A DNA stretch of 60,325 bases from positions 104,597 through 164,921 of the forward strand of contig NZ_JARIXP010000006.1 of NCBI RefSeq assembly GCF_029269265.1, read 5' to 3'. Below, in pieces: positions 8,725-16,440 of this stretch. A model generated the notes under the pieces. That model worked only from the letters and a program-made list of their open reading frames with translations. It was not told where the DNA came from and made no database searches. The stretch's first letter is position 1; the number at the start of each line of letters is the position of its first letter. Made by a program: the position numbers and the translations under genes. Source of the DNA: Rheinheimera sp. 1928-s (GTDB taxonomy: Bacteria; Pseudomonadota; Gammaproteobacteria; Enterobacterales; Alteromonadaceae).

Positions 8725-10284
8725 ATGAAAAAAGATTTTATTCTGCCGGATATTGGCGAAGGTATAGTCGAGTGTGAAATCGTAGAATGGCTGGTGAAAG
8801 AAGGTGATCGTATCGCCGAAGATCAGCCGGTTTGTGATGTGATGACCGACAAAGCTTTAGTACAAATTCCTGCTGTGTACGACGGTGTGGTCACCAAACT
8901 CTATTACGCCAAAGGCGATATAGCCAAAGTGCATGCGCCTTTGTTTGAAATGGATACAGAGGGTGCCGCACCAGCTGCTACACCTGTGTCTGCTCCGGCT
9001 CAAACTCCTGCTGCTGTGGCTACTGGCAAACAGCTGGAAGACTTTATTCTGCCTGATATAGGTGAAGGTATTGTTGAGTGTGAAATTGTTGAGTGGCTGA
9101 TCAAAGAAGGTGATGTATTGGCTGAAGACCAGCCGGTTTGTGATGTAATGACCGACAAAGCTTTAGTGCAGATTCCTGCTAAATATGCCGGTAAAGTGGT
9201 CAAATTGCATTACGCCAAAGGCGAGATTGCCAAAGTACATAGCCCGCTGTTTCAGCAGGAAATTGCTGGTACTTCGACCTCTGCTCCGGCAGTTGTTGCA
9301 GTGTCAGTCGCAACACCTGTGTGTGCTGCTAAAGCAGCCTCTGTGGCCGCAGCCTCAACTGCGGCTCCTGCAGGCAATGGCAAAGCCTTAGCCAGTCCGG
9401 CCGTGCGTCGTTTAGCCCGCGAATTAAGTATCGACTTATCTTTAGTACCGGGTTCTGGCGACAAAGGCCGGGTGTATAAAGACGATGTCAAAGCTTATGC
9501 TAATGGTGGAGCTACTTCTGGTGTAGCCAAAGCTGCTGCAGCACCAGTCAAGACCGCTACTGTTGCAACCAGTACTGGCGGCAGTCGTGTTGAGCCAATC
9601 AAAGGCATTAAGGCGGCGATGGCGCGTCAGATGCAGGATTCGGTATCGACTATTCCGCATTTTACCTACTGTGAAGAAATTGATTTAACAGAGCTGATTG
9701 CACTTCGTGGTCAGCTGAAAGATCAATACGCCAAGCAGGGTATTAAACTGACGCTGATGCCGTTTTTTATGAAAGCTATGTCGCTGGCCATTAAGCAGTT
9801 CCCTATTATGAACAGTCAGGTGAATAGCGACTGCTCTGAACTGACGTATTTTGATGATCACAATATTGGTATAGCGGTCGACTCCAAAGTGGGTTTACTG
9901 GTGCCAAATATCAAAGGTTGTCAGAACAAGTCGATAGTGCAAATTGCCCAGGAGCTGACGAAACTGACTGACGCTGCCCGTGAAGGCCGTGTTAGCCCGG
10001 CTGAGCTCAAAGGTGGCACTATCACCATCTCCAACATTGGCGCTATTGGCGGCACTGTGGCGACTCCTATTATCAATAAGCCGGAAGTGGCGATCGTCGC
10101 GCTGGGTAAAACTCAGCTGTTACCACGTTTTAATGCCAAAGGTGAAGTAGAAGGCCGCTCTCTGATGCAAATCAGCTGGTCTGGTGATCACCGCGTGATA
10201 GACGGTGGCACCATAGCCCGTTTCACTAACCTGTGGAAAAGCTATCTGGAACAGCCATCATCCATGTTGCTGTCTATGGTCTAA
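8725..10284 (+). CDS. bkdB: Branched-chain 2-oxoacid dehydrogenase E2 (dihydrolipoyl acyltransferase) with two lipoyl domains
   Basis: A 519-residue E2 core subunit. Two nearly identical lipoyl domains span about 3-77 and 105-180, each with VMTDKALVQIP; the lipoylated lysines are K43 and K145. Alanine/proline/threonine-rich linkers join them to a peripheral-subunit-binding domain (about 219-256, LASPAVRRLARELSIDLS and GRVYKDDV) and a catalytic domain ending in SWSGDHRVIDGGTIARF, with H489 and D493 as active-site residues. Most bacterial Bkd E2 proteins have one lipoyl domain; two is seen in some gammaproteobacteria. No E3 (lipoamide dehydrogenase) follows, so E3 is presumably shared with the pyruvate complex. 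A strong terminator closes the operon. Confidence 0.96.
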   Translation: MKKDFILPDIGEGIVECEIVEWLVKEGDRIAEDQPVCDVMTDKALVQIPAVYDGVVTKLYYAKGDIAKVHAPLFEMDTEGAAPAATPVSAPAQTPAAVATGKQLEDFILPDIGEGIVECEIVEWLIKEGDVLAEDQPVCDVMTDKALVQIPAKYAGKVVKLHYAKGEIAKVHSPLFQQEIAGTSTSAPAVVAVSVATPVCAAKAASVAAASTAAPAGNGKALASPAVRRLARELSIDLSLVPGSGDKGRVYKDDVKAYANGGATSGVAKAAAAPVKTATVATSTGGSRVEPIKGIKAAMARQMQDSVSTIPHFTYCEEIDLTELIALRGQLKDQYAKQGIKLTLMPFFMKAMSLAIKQFPIMNSQVNSDCSELTYFDDHNIGIAVDSKVGLLVPNIKGCQNKSIVQIAQELTKLTDAAREGRVSPAELKGGTITISNIGAIGGTVATPIINKPEVAIVALGKTQLLPRFNAKGEVEGRSLMQISWSGDHRVIDGGTIARFTNLWKSYLEQPSSMLLSMV

Positions 10285-10326
10285 GCCATTGACGAATAGC
10301 TGGTAATTGGCATCGTTCTTTGTTAC

Positions 10327-10360
10327 AAAACCCGGATGATCGAAAGTAATCCGGGTTTTT
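10327..10360 (+). terminator. Rho-independent terminator after bkd operon
   Basis: AAAACCCGGAT (10327-10337) pairs with ATCCGGGTTTT (10349-10359) and runs into TTTTTCG. It separates the bkd operon from the kinase gene 30 bases further on. Confidence 0.85.
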
Positions 10361-10390
10361 CGTTTTTAAGGGTATTACGACGGGTAATGC

Positions 10391-12217
10391 ATGGATAAAC
10401 ATCAGCTTCGTAACTTTTATATCCCCGAAGAGCAGTCGGTTTACCTGCTCAACGCTAACGATGCTAAAAAGCTTAAAGATTGGGTGGCGCTTTGTATCTC
10501 TGAACTGGAGAAACTGGGTTACCGTCAGATTGAGCTGGTGGGTAAGGGCGCTTATGGTTTTGTCTTTGCAGGCCTGGATCAAAAGCAGCAGGATGTGGTG
10601 TTTAAATTCTCCCGCATTAATTTACCGCCTCATATTCAGGAGCGTCTGGCCGACGAAGGTTATATGTTGTCACAGGCCGCTCATCCGAATGTGCCGCCGT
10701 TTTTTACCTATCAGTTGGTTAAAAAGCAGGGCATTTTAATGATGGGCCGCGCCAAAGGCGTGGATCTGGAACAATACAGCCTGAAACATGGCCGCGTGCC
10801 GGTTCGTTTATTACTAGATATTGCCACTCAGTTAGCCAGTCTGTTATTAGCGCTGCGTCAGCATAAGAAAGACGGTGAAATAGCGCCTATAGTGCATGGC
10901 GATATTAAACCGTCGAATATTGTCTACGACGAAAACACCAATCAAATCAGTCTGGTGGATTGGGGCTCTTCGGTGTTCGCCCAGCTTGATAGTGAAGGTC
11001 ATTACATTGGTACCAACGTGATGCAACTGATGTCGTCGGATTTACAGACGTCCAACGCCCGTTTAGGTGATGTGTATTTTATTGGTCCAGAGCAGCGCTC
11101 TGGTGCTTTATCCAGCCCACGCTTTGATGAGCAGGGTGTGGCCAGCACTTTGTATGCCTTGGCGTCCGGTCAGTCCTGTCGTTTTGGCCGCAAGGCGATC
11201 CCAGCACGTAGCTTAGCTTTGCCGATGGAATTTGCCACCATGCTCGACAGTATGCTGTCTGATGATTTGTTACTGCGTCAGCAGGCAGGCGATTATTTCT
11301 TAAAATCTATGCCACGCTTACATCATCTGGTTACTCCTGACTTGCCAATTTTAAGCACAGAGTCAGTCTTACCGGTCTGGATCAGCGATAAAGCGCAGGA
11401 ACTGGATACTGTGGTCTATTCGTCGCGTAAATCCTTTTTGCGGGAGCACAGCGACGAAGAAGGCATTCAGTACATTGACGATGTGCAGCTGGAACGCTAT
11501 TACAAAAACTATCTCGAGGGCATGGGCGAAACTGAAAAAGCTTTTGTCGCTGCCGTCAGTCGTTTAGGCCGTTATCCTGTGGTCGGCGGTATTGCTATTC
11601 ATTGGCAAAGCAGCGGTGTCTATATCGATTCCAGTCTGAATCTGTTTGACGAGCGCCTGCAAAAAGCTTTTGCTGTAGCGGTGAACAACGTGGTGCAACT
11701 GGCACGCTGTATCGGCAAAGTGGGTATTTTTAAAGCCTGTTTATTTGATGCGCGCCAGACTATCCATATTGCACGGGATAACACAGATTTTCCTTTTGTG
11801 GTGCCACAAGGTACAGCGCTAAAATATGAGCTGGGCCAAAGCCAGCTGGACGACAGTAGCGCGCAGCACAGTTATTTTGAAGATGGTAAAGATCCCGACG
11901 AACAACTGGTGTTGCCAGACAGCATTATGGATGACTTAGCCGCACTGAATTTAATTCGTCATACCGGCTGCATTATTTTTGAAGTCACGCCTTTGTATAT
12001 GAAAATACATAATTATTACCGGCTGCTGGAACCTGCTGCTGAAGCTGAATTTGCCGCTTTGCTGCAGAGTATTTTGGCAAAAGTGTCTTTAATTAGCGGC
12101 GAAGGCGTCGGTGGTTTTATGAAATTGCCCCACAAAGATACCCGGCATTTCAGTCACCAGAGCCAGCAGGAACTTTGTTATTATCCTGCCAATCCTATGA
12201 ATTACAGTAAAAATTAG
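10391..12217 (+). CDS. Atypical Hanks-type Ser/Thr protein kinase with unknown C-terminal half
   Basis: A 608-residue soluble protein. The N-terminal half is a protein kinase: glycine loop GKGAYGFVFAG near residue 50, an FKFS lysine strand, catalytic loop HGDIKPSN at 169-176 (D171, K173, N176; HGD instead of HRD), and metal motif DWG at 190-192 instead of DFG. An activation segment ends in GDVYFIGPEQRSG. After about residue 310 the protein continues for some 300 residues in which I recognise no domain; no membrane helix, PASTA repeat or signal peptide is visible. The kinase motifs look catalytically competent. It lies after the bkd terminator and 15 bases before the M1 peptidase gene, so those two may be co-transcribed. 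Substrates are unknown. Confidence 0.85.
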   Translation: MDKHQLRNFYIPEEQSVYLLNANDAKKLKDWVALCISELEKLGYRQIELVGKGAYGFVFAGLDQKQQDVVFKFSRINLPPHIQERLADEGYMLSQAAHPNVPPFFTYQLVKKQGILMMGRAKGVDLEQYSLKHGRVPVRLLLDIATQLASLLLALRQHKKDGEIAPIVHGDIKPSNIVYDENTNQISLVDWGSSVFAQLDSEGHYIGTNVMQLMSSDLQTSNARLGDVYFIGPEQRSGALSSPRFDEQGVASTLYALASGQSCRFGRKAIPARSLALPMEFATMLDSMLSDDLLLRQQAGDYFLKSMPRLHHLVTPDLPILSTESVLPVWISDKAQELDTVVYSSRKSFLREHSDEEGIQYIDDVQLERYYKNYLEGMGETEKAFVAAVSRLGRYPVVGGIAIHWQSSGVYIDSSLNLFDERLQKAFAVAVNNVVQLARCIGKVGIFKACLFDARQTIHIARDNTDFPFVVPQGTALKYELGQSQLDDSSAQHSYFEDGKDPDEQLVLPDSIMDDLAALNLIRHTGCIIFEVTPLYMKIHNYYRLLEPAAEAEFAALLQSILAKVSLISGEGVGGFMKLPHKDTRHFSHQSQQELCYYPANPMNYSKN

Positions 12218-12232
12218 TTTCGGAGAAAGAAA

Positions 12233-14059
12233 ATGCGTGTTGTGCTGCTGTTGCTGGTTTTATTTTGCGCCAGGGTTCAGGCGACGGATCCTCATAGTTT
12301 CAGCAACTTTACTTTAGTCAGCCACCCGGAGCTGAAGCTTGATTTAACGGCTGATTTTGATAAGCAGCAACTACAGGGTTTTGTTGAGCTGAAACTGGAC
12401 TGGCACCATCCGGACACAAGGCAACTGGTGTTGGATAGCCGTGACCTGAGCATTGAAAAAGTAGTGGGGCAATCTGTCGAAGGCCGTTGGCACAGACTGA
12501 GCCATAGTTTTGGTGACAAATCTCCTCATCATGGGCAAGCGTTGTTGATTGAATTCCCGGCACAGTTTCCTATTGTGCGTATTTATTATCACACCAGCCC
12601 ACAAGCTTCAGGCCTACAGTGGCTGACTAAAGAGCAAAGCAGCGAAAAACAGCAGCCTTTTATGTACAGCCAATCGCAGTCTATTCACGCCCGCAGCTGG
12701 ATCCCATTGCAAGACACGCCTGCAGTGCGGTTGAATTATCAGGCTCGTATTCGCACACCTAAGCAGTTGTTAGCGGTCATGGGAGCGGATAATAGTGCGA
12801 ATACCGAAAAAGACGGCGATTACTTTTTCCGTATGCCTCAGGCTATTCCTGCTTATCTGATCGCCCTGGCGATAGGGGATTTAGAATTTAAAGCCATGTC
12901 AGACCGCACAGGCGTTTACGCCGAAAAAGTCTGGCTGGATAAAGCTGTGGCTGAATTTTCTGATACTGAGCAAATGATGCAAGTCGCGACAGCCATGTAC
13001 GGCGACTACCCGTGGGGTCGTTATGATTTGCTGATATTACCGGCCAGTTTTCCTTTTGGCGGTATGGAGAATCCGCGTTTATCTTTTATTACGCCGACAG
13101 TGATAGCGGGTGATAAAAGTCTGGTCAGTTTAATTGCCCATGAGCTGGCGCATTCCTGGTCTGGTAATTTAGTCACCAACGGCAGTTGGCATGAACTCTG
13201 GCTCAACGAAGGTTTTACCAACTATGTTGAAAACCGCATTATGGAACAAGTTTTTGGGCCAGAACGTGCTTTATTGGAACGCCAGCTGTCGGTTCAGGAT
13301 TTGGAAAATGATTTGCTGCAGCTCGATGCCAAAGATACCTTGCTGATCACCGATTACACAGGCCGTGATCCGGATGAGGCCTTTACTCAGGTGCCTTACG
13401 TCAAAGGCATGTTGTTCCTGCAATTTTTAGAGCAACGTTTTGGCCGTGTGCTGTTTGATCCTTTCCTGAAAAACTATTTCCAGACCTTTGCTTTTCAAAG
13501 TATGGACACTGAAAAGTTCTTGCGATATATGCGTAAAACCTTGCTGAATGACCCGGATATTGTCTCTATGGGCGAAGTTCTGGAATGGCTGTATCAACCC
13601 GGCCTGGCCAGTACTTTTGTTGAACCTTCGTCTGATGCCTTTAAACAAGTGGATCAACAACTGGCTTTATGGCAAAAAAGCGGCAATCTGACCGAATTAC
13701 AGACAAACAGTTGGAGTATTCACCATTGGTTACATTTTATTGGTCAGTTGGCTGCTACTGTCGACGCAGCTCAGTTGAAGCAACTGGACGAGGCTTTTCA
13801 TTTAAGCCAAAGTCAGAATGCTGAAGTGACAACGGCCTGGTTTAAAGTGACGCTGGCGAAAAACTATCAGGCAGTGTTGCCAGCGCTGGAGCAGTTTTTA
13901 ATAAAAGTAGGGCGGCGTAAATTTGTGGTGCCTTTGTATCAGCAGCTCAGTCAGAACCCTGAATATTTAGAATGGGCTAAAAATCTGTATCAGAAAGCAA
14001 GGCCGGGTTATCACCCTTTAACTCAGTCTGCTGTTGATAAGGTATTGAAGCTGAATTGA
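12233..14059 (+). CDS. Exported M1-family aminopeptidase, leukotriene A4 hydrolase-like
   Basis: A 608-residue zinc metallopeptidase. A signal peptide (MRVVLLLLVLFCARVQA) sends it to the periplasm or beyond. The exopeptidase motif GGMENPRLSF is followed by HELAH at 303-307 and WLNEGF with E326, giving zinc ligands H303, H307 and E326 and catalytic E304. The sequence around these motifs (HSWSGNLVTNGSWHELWLNEGFT) is closer to the LTA4H/cold-active aminopeptidase branch than to PepN. A C-terminal helical domain follows, as in LTA4H. It starts 15 bases after the kinase gene, and the ribosome site GGAGAAAG precedes the ATG. It likely trims peptides taken up from the medium. Confidence 0.93.
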   Translation: MRVVLLLLVLFCARVQATDPHSFSNFTLVSHPELKLDLTADFDKQQLQGFVELKLDWHHPDTRQLVLDSRDLSIEKVVGQSVEGRWHRLSHSFGDKSPHHGQALLIEFPAQFPIVRIYYHTSPQASGLQWLTKEQSSEKQQPFMYSQSQSIHARSWIPLQDTPAVRLNYQARIRTPKQLLAVMGADNSANTEKDGDYFFRMPQAIPAYLIALAIGDLEFKAMSDRTGVYAEKVWLDKAVAEFSDTEQMMQVATAMYGDYPWGRYDLLILPASFPFGGMENPRLSFITPTVIAGDKSLVSLIAHELAHSWSGNLVTNGSWHELWLNEGFTNYVENRIMEQVFGPERALLERQLSVQDLENDLLQLDAKDTLLITDYTGRDPDEAFTQVPYVKGMLFLQFLEQRFGRVLFDPFLKNYFQTFAFQSMDTEKFLRYMRKTLLNDPDIVSMGEVLEWLYQPGLASTFVEPSSDAFKQVDQQLALWQKSGNLTELQTNSWSIHHWLHFIGQLAATVDAAQLKQLDEAFHLSQSQNAEVTTAWFKVTLAKNYQAVLPALEQFLIKVGRRKFVVPLYQQLSQNPEYLEWAKNLYQKARPGYHPLTQSAVDKVLKLN

Positions 14060-14128
14060 ATTTTAAGTGGCCGTTCAGCTTGGCCGGGTAGTCTGTACTG
14101 AACAGATAGTGTTTAACAGGATTAAAAA

Positions 14129-14809
14129 ATGAAAACGAAATTAGTAGCTCTTATGGTCTGTTGTCTGAGTTGTGTCGCTTTGGCTGATACAAAAGCAGTC
14201 AAAACCGTCACCGTATCAGGCTCAGCTATCATGCAGGCTAAACCTGACGCTGTGCGTTTAACCATGCAAATTCAGCAGACCTCAGAAAAAGTCAGTGACG
14301 CCAAACAAAAAGTAGATGAGCAGGTGGCTGCATTAACCACAGCTTTGCGTAAGCTGGGCGTAAAAGACGAGCAACTGAACAATGCGCCTTTGCGTATTCA
14401 GCAGGACTATCAGCACGACCCTGAACGCAAATTGCCACAACGTTATCAGGTCAGCCGTGACATCGTGGTGTCGTTAAATGATTTATCGCTGTATAGCACT
14501 GTGTTGCAACAGGCAGCAGATTTAGGGGTGACTCAGATGAATCAGGCTGAATTTTTAGTCAGCGAGTCTGATCAGTTGTATCAAAAAGCGCTGCAACAGG
14601 CTTTTGCTCATGCCAAAACCAAAGCATCTTTATTGGCTCAGGCCAATGGCTTAAAGCTGGGTTCAGCACAAAAAATCAATGAACAAGGTTATGCTCCGGC
14701 ACCTGTCATGAAGATGGCAAGAGCCATGACTGACAGTGCTGAAGTCAGCTTTGGCCAGACCGATATCAGAGCAGAAGTGTCAGTTGAGTTTGAAATGAAC
14801 AGTCATTGA
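14129..14809 (+). CDS. Periplasmic SIMPL-domain protein (DUF541)
   Basis: A 226-residue protein with a signal peptide (residues 1-19, ending SCVALA) and a single SIMPL/DUF541 domain. The typical opening TVSGSAIMQAKPDAVRLTMQI, the central helix KVSDAKQKVDEQVAALTTAL, and the closing strand ADIRAEVSVEFEM are all visible. Family members (YggE, BP26) form periplasmic or surface assemblies and are linked to oxidative stress tolerance, but the biochemical role is not settled. It follows the M1 peptidase after 69 bases with its own AGGATTAAAAA ribosome site, so it may be in the same transcript or separate. Confidence 0.9.
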   Translation: MKTKLVALMVCCLSCVALADTKAVKTVTVSGSAIMQAKPDAVRLTMQIQQTSEKVSDAKQKVDEQVAALTTALRKLGVKDEQLNNAPLRIQQDYQHDPERKLPQRYQVSRDIVVSLNDLSLYSTVLQQAADLGVTQMNQAEFLVSESDQLYQKALQQAFAHAKTKASLLAQANGLKLGSAQKINEQGYAPAPVMKMARAMTDSAEVSFGQTDIRAEVSVEFEMNSH

Positions 14810-14916
14810 TTGTTTATTAAACAAAAGGGGTTAAATCTTTTTGTGGCAGAGGTTTAAATTTAGCGACAAAACAAGTAATGTAGGGACCTTCGTAGTAATG
14901 GTAGAACCTATATTTC

Positions 14917-15390
14917 ATGCGTGAGCAAAAACCAGAATTTTATCAGCTGCTGCAACAGCAAGCTCAGTCTCTGATCGAAGACGAAACAGACCTGATTGCT
15001 AACATGGCAAATCTGAGTGCGTTGCTCTTTAATGAAATGCCTGATCTGAATTGGTCAGGCTTTTATATTTTAAGGGACGATGTTTTAGTGCTGGGGCCTT
15101 TTCAGGGCAAAGTAGCTTGTGTGCGTATACCAGTGGGCAAGGGCGTCTGTGGCACTGCGGTGGCAACAGGTGACATTCAGTTGGTCAAAGATGTGCACGA
15201 GTTTCCTGGTCATATTGCCTGTGACGCAGCCAGTAACTCAGAAATTGTGTTACCAGTGCGCCATAATGGCAAGATTATCGCTGTGCTGGATATCGACAGT
15301 CCAAGTCTGGCCCGTTTTGATCTGGACGACCAGCAAGGTCTGGCCGGATTAGTTCAGCTGTTTGAGCAGCATTTGGCCCGGACTTTATGA
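14917..15390 (+). CDS. msrC: Free methionine-(R)-sulfoxide reductase (GAF domain)
   Basis: A 157-residue single GAF domain. The three cysteines used by free-Met-(R)-sulfoxide reductases are present as C68, C78 and C102, with the same spacing (10 and 24) as E. coli C84, C94 and C118 as I recall them, in VACVRIPVGKGVCGTA and GHIACDAASNSEIV. It reduces free methionine-R-sulfoxide with thioredoxin in the cytoplasm. The last four bases overlap the next gene (ATGA), and proQ and prc follow, so this is the head of a msrC-orphan-proQ-prc operon. In E. coli the counterparts yebR, proQ and prc are also neighbours. Confidence 0.93.
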   Translation: MREQKPEFYQLLQQQAQSLIEDETDLIANMANLSALLFNEMPDLNWSGFYILRDDVLVLGPFQGKVACVRIPVGKGVCGTAVATGDIQLVKDVHEFPGHIACDAASNSEIVLPVRHNGKIIAVLDIDSPSLARFDLDDQQGLAGLVQLFEQHLARTL

Positions 15391-15695
15391 AAGATTTAGT
15401 TAATATTCAGGATTATTTATTCCAGGTTGCCGATGTAGGTGACTGGGAAGGCGAAGAAGAGGTCGTCGCCGATCGCATCAACGCTATTTACCATGCAGTC
15501 TGGCGCCGTTTTCCAGATGATATTTTAGCAGCCGAAATAGATCATTTACTTCTCGCGATTTGGAACGAACTACGAGGTAGTTTAGTTTTATTAGAAGCAG
15601 ATGAAGATGAACTGGTCGACTGGGCTATCTGTTACGTTAATAACCAATTAGAAGAAGGCATTAAGTTAAACGATGCCGCTGATGAAGAAGAGTAA
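15387..15695 (+). CDS. Small acidic hypothetical protein between msrC and proQ
   Basis: A 102-residue protein I do not recognise. It is strongly acidic (EGEEEV, EADEDELVD, and the tail DAADEEE), predicted mostly alpha-helical, with no signal peptide or membrane segment. Tryptophans and hydrophobic positions are regularly spaced (YHAVWRRF, HLLLAIWNELR), suggesting a compact helical bundle. Its start overlaps msrC by four bases (ATGA) and proQ starts six bases after its stop, so it is firmly embedded in the operon and translationally coupled. The acidic nature beside the basic RNA chaperone ProQ invites the idea of a partner, but that is only inference. Confidence 0.8.
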   Translation: MKDLVNIQDYLFQVADVGDWEGEEEVVADRINAIYHAVWRRFPDDILAAEIDHLLLAIWNELRGSLVLLEADEDELVDWAICYVNNQLEEGIKLNDAADEEE

Positions 15696-15701
15696 TTTTG
15701 C

Positions 15702-16424
15702 ATGACAACCCCAACTGAACAAATTCAAGCTCAACCCGCAGGCAAAGATGTGAAACAAATCCTCGCCGAACTTAGCGAAAAGTTTCCTCTGTGTTTTAGC
15801 CAAAGCGGCGAAGCTAAACCTCTGAAAATTGGTATTTTTCAGGACTTAGCCCAGCGGTTGTCTGAAGAAGATGGCATCAGCAAAACGCAAATTCGTCATG
15901 CCTTACGTTTGTATACGTCCAGCTGGCGTTATCTCGCCGGTGTCAAAGTGGGCGTTGCCCGCGTTGATTTGGATGGTCTTGCAGGTGAACTGATTGATGA
16001 GCAGCAAGCCGCTCATGCAGCTGAAACCCTAGAGCAAAGCAAAGCCAAAGCAGCTGAAGTGCGCAAAACGAAAGCTGCAGCAGAACGTGCTAAACAAAAA
16101 GAGCTGCAGAAAGACCAGCCAAAAACTCAAACTTCCGACAAACCTGCTTACAAAAAATCTCAGCCAAACAAGGCCACAGTTGCAGCAAAAGCAGCCAGAC
16201 TTCACTCTAAGCCTCAAGCCACAGAAAAAGTGGTTTCAGAGCAACCAGTTGAACTTATTGCATTAAATACAGCCACATTAAAGGTTGGCAGTACTGTGCA
16301 GTTAAAAGTTGGCTTAAAACCTGTGCCGGCCACTGTGCTTGAAGTAGTTAAAAATGATGTTGTGGTGCAGCTTGCCTCAGGTATGGTGATTAAGACCCAA
16401 GGGGATAAGCTGTTCCAGGCTTAA
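15702..16424 (+). CDS. proQ: RNA chaperone ProQ
   Basis: A 240-residue ProQ. The FinO-like RNA-binding domain covers about residues 12-120 (KQILAELSEKFPLCF, then ALRLYTSSWRYLAGVKVGVARVDLDG), followed by a long lysine/glutamine/alanine-rich linker (about 120-180) and a C-terminal Tudor-like domain (about 188-240; LKVGSTVQLKVGLKPVPATV). ProQ binds structured small RNAs and mRNA 3' ends and supports ProP osmoprotectant transport in enteric bacteria. Length and domain order match E. coli ProQ (232 residues). It sits six bases after the small acidic gene and 16 bases before prc, the conserved operon order. Confidence 0.97.
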   Translation: MTTPTEQIQAQPAGKDVKQILAELSEKFPLCFSQSGEAKPLKIGIFQDLAQRLSEEDGISKTQIRHALRLYTSSWRYLAGVKVGVARVDLDGLAGELIDEQQAAHAAETLEQSKAKAAEVRKTKAAAERAKQKELQKDQPKTQTSDKPAYKKSQPNKATVAAKAARLHSKPQATEKVVSEQPVELIALNTATLKVGSTVQLKVGLKPVPATVLEVVKNDVVVQLASGMVIKTQGDKLFQA

Positions 16425-16440
16425 CAAAGATGAGTGTTCA

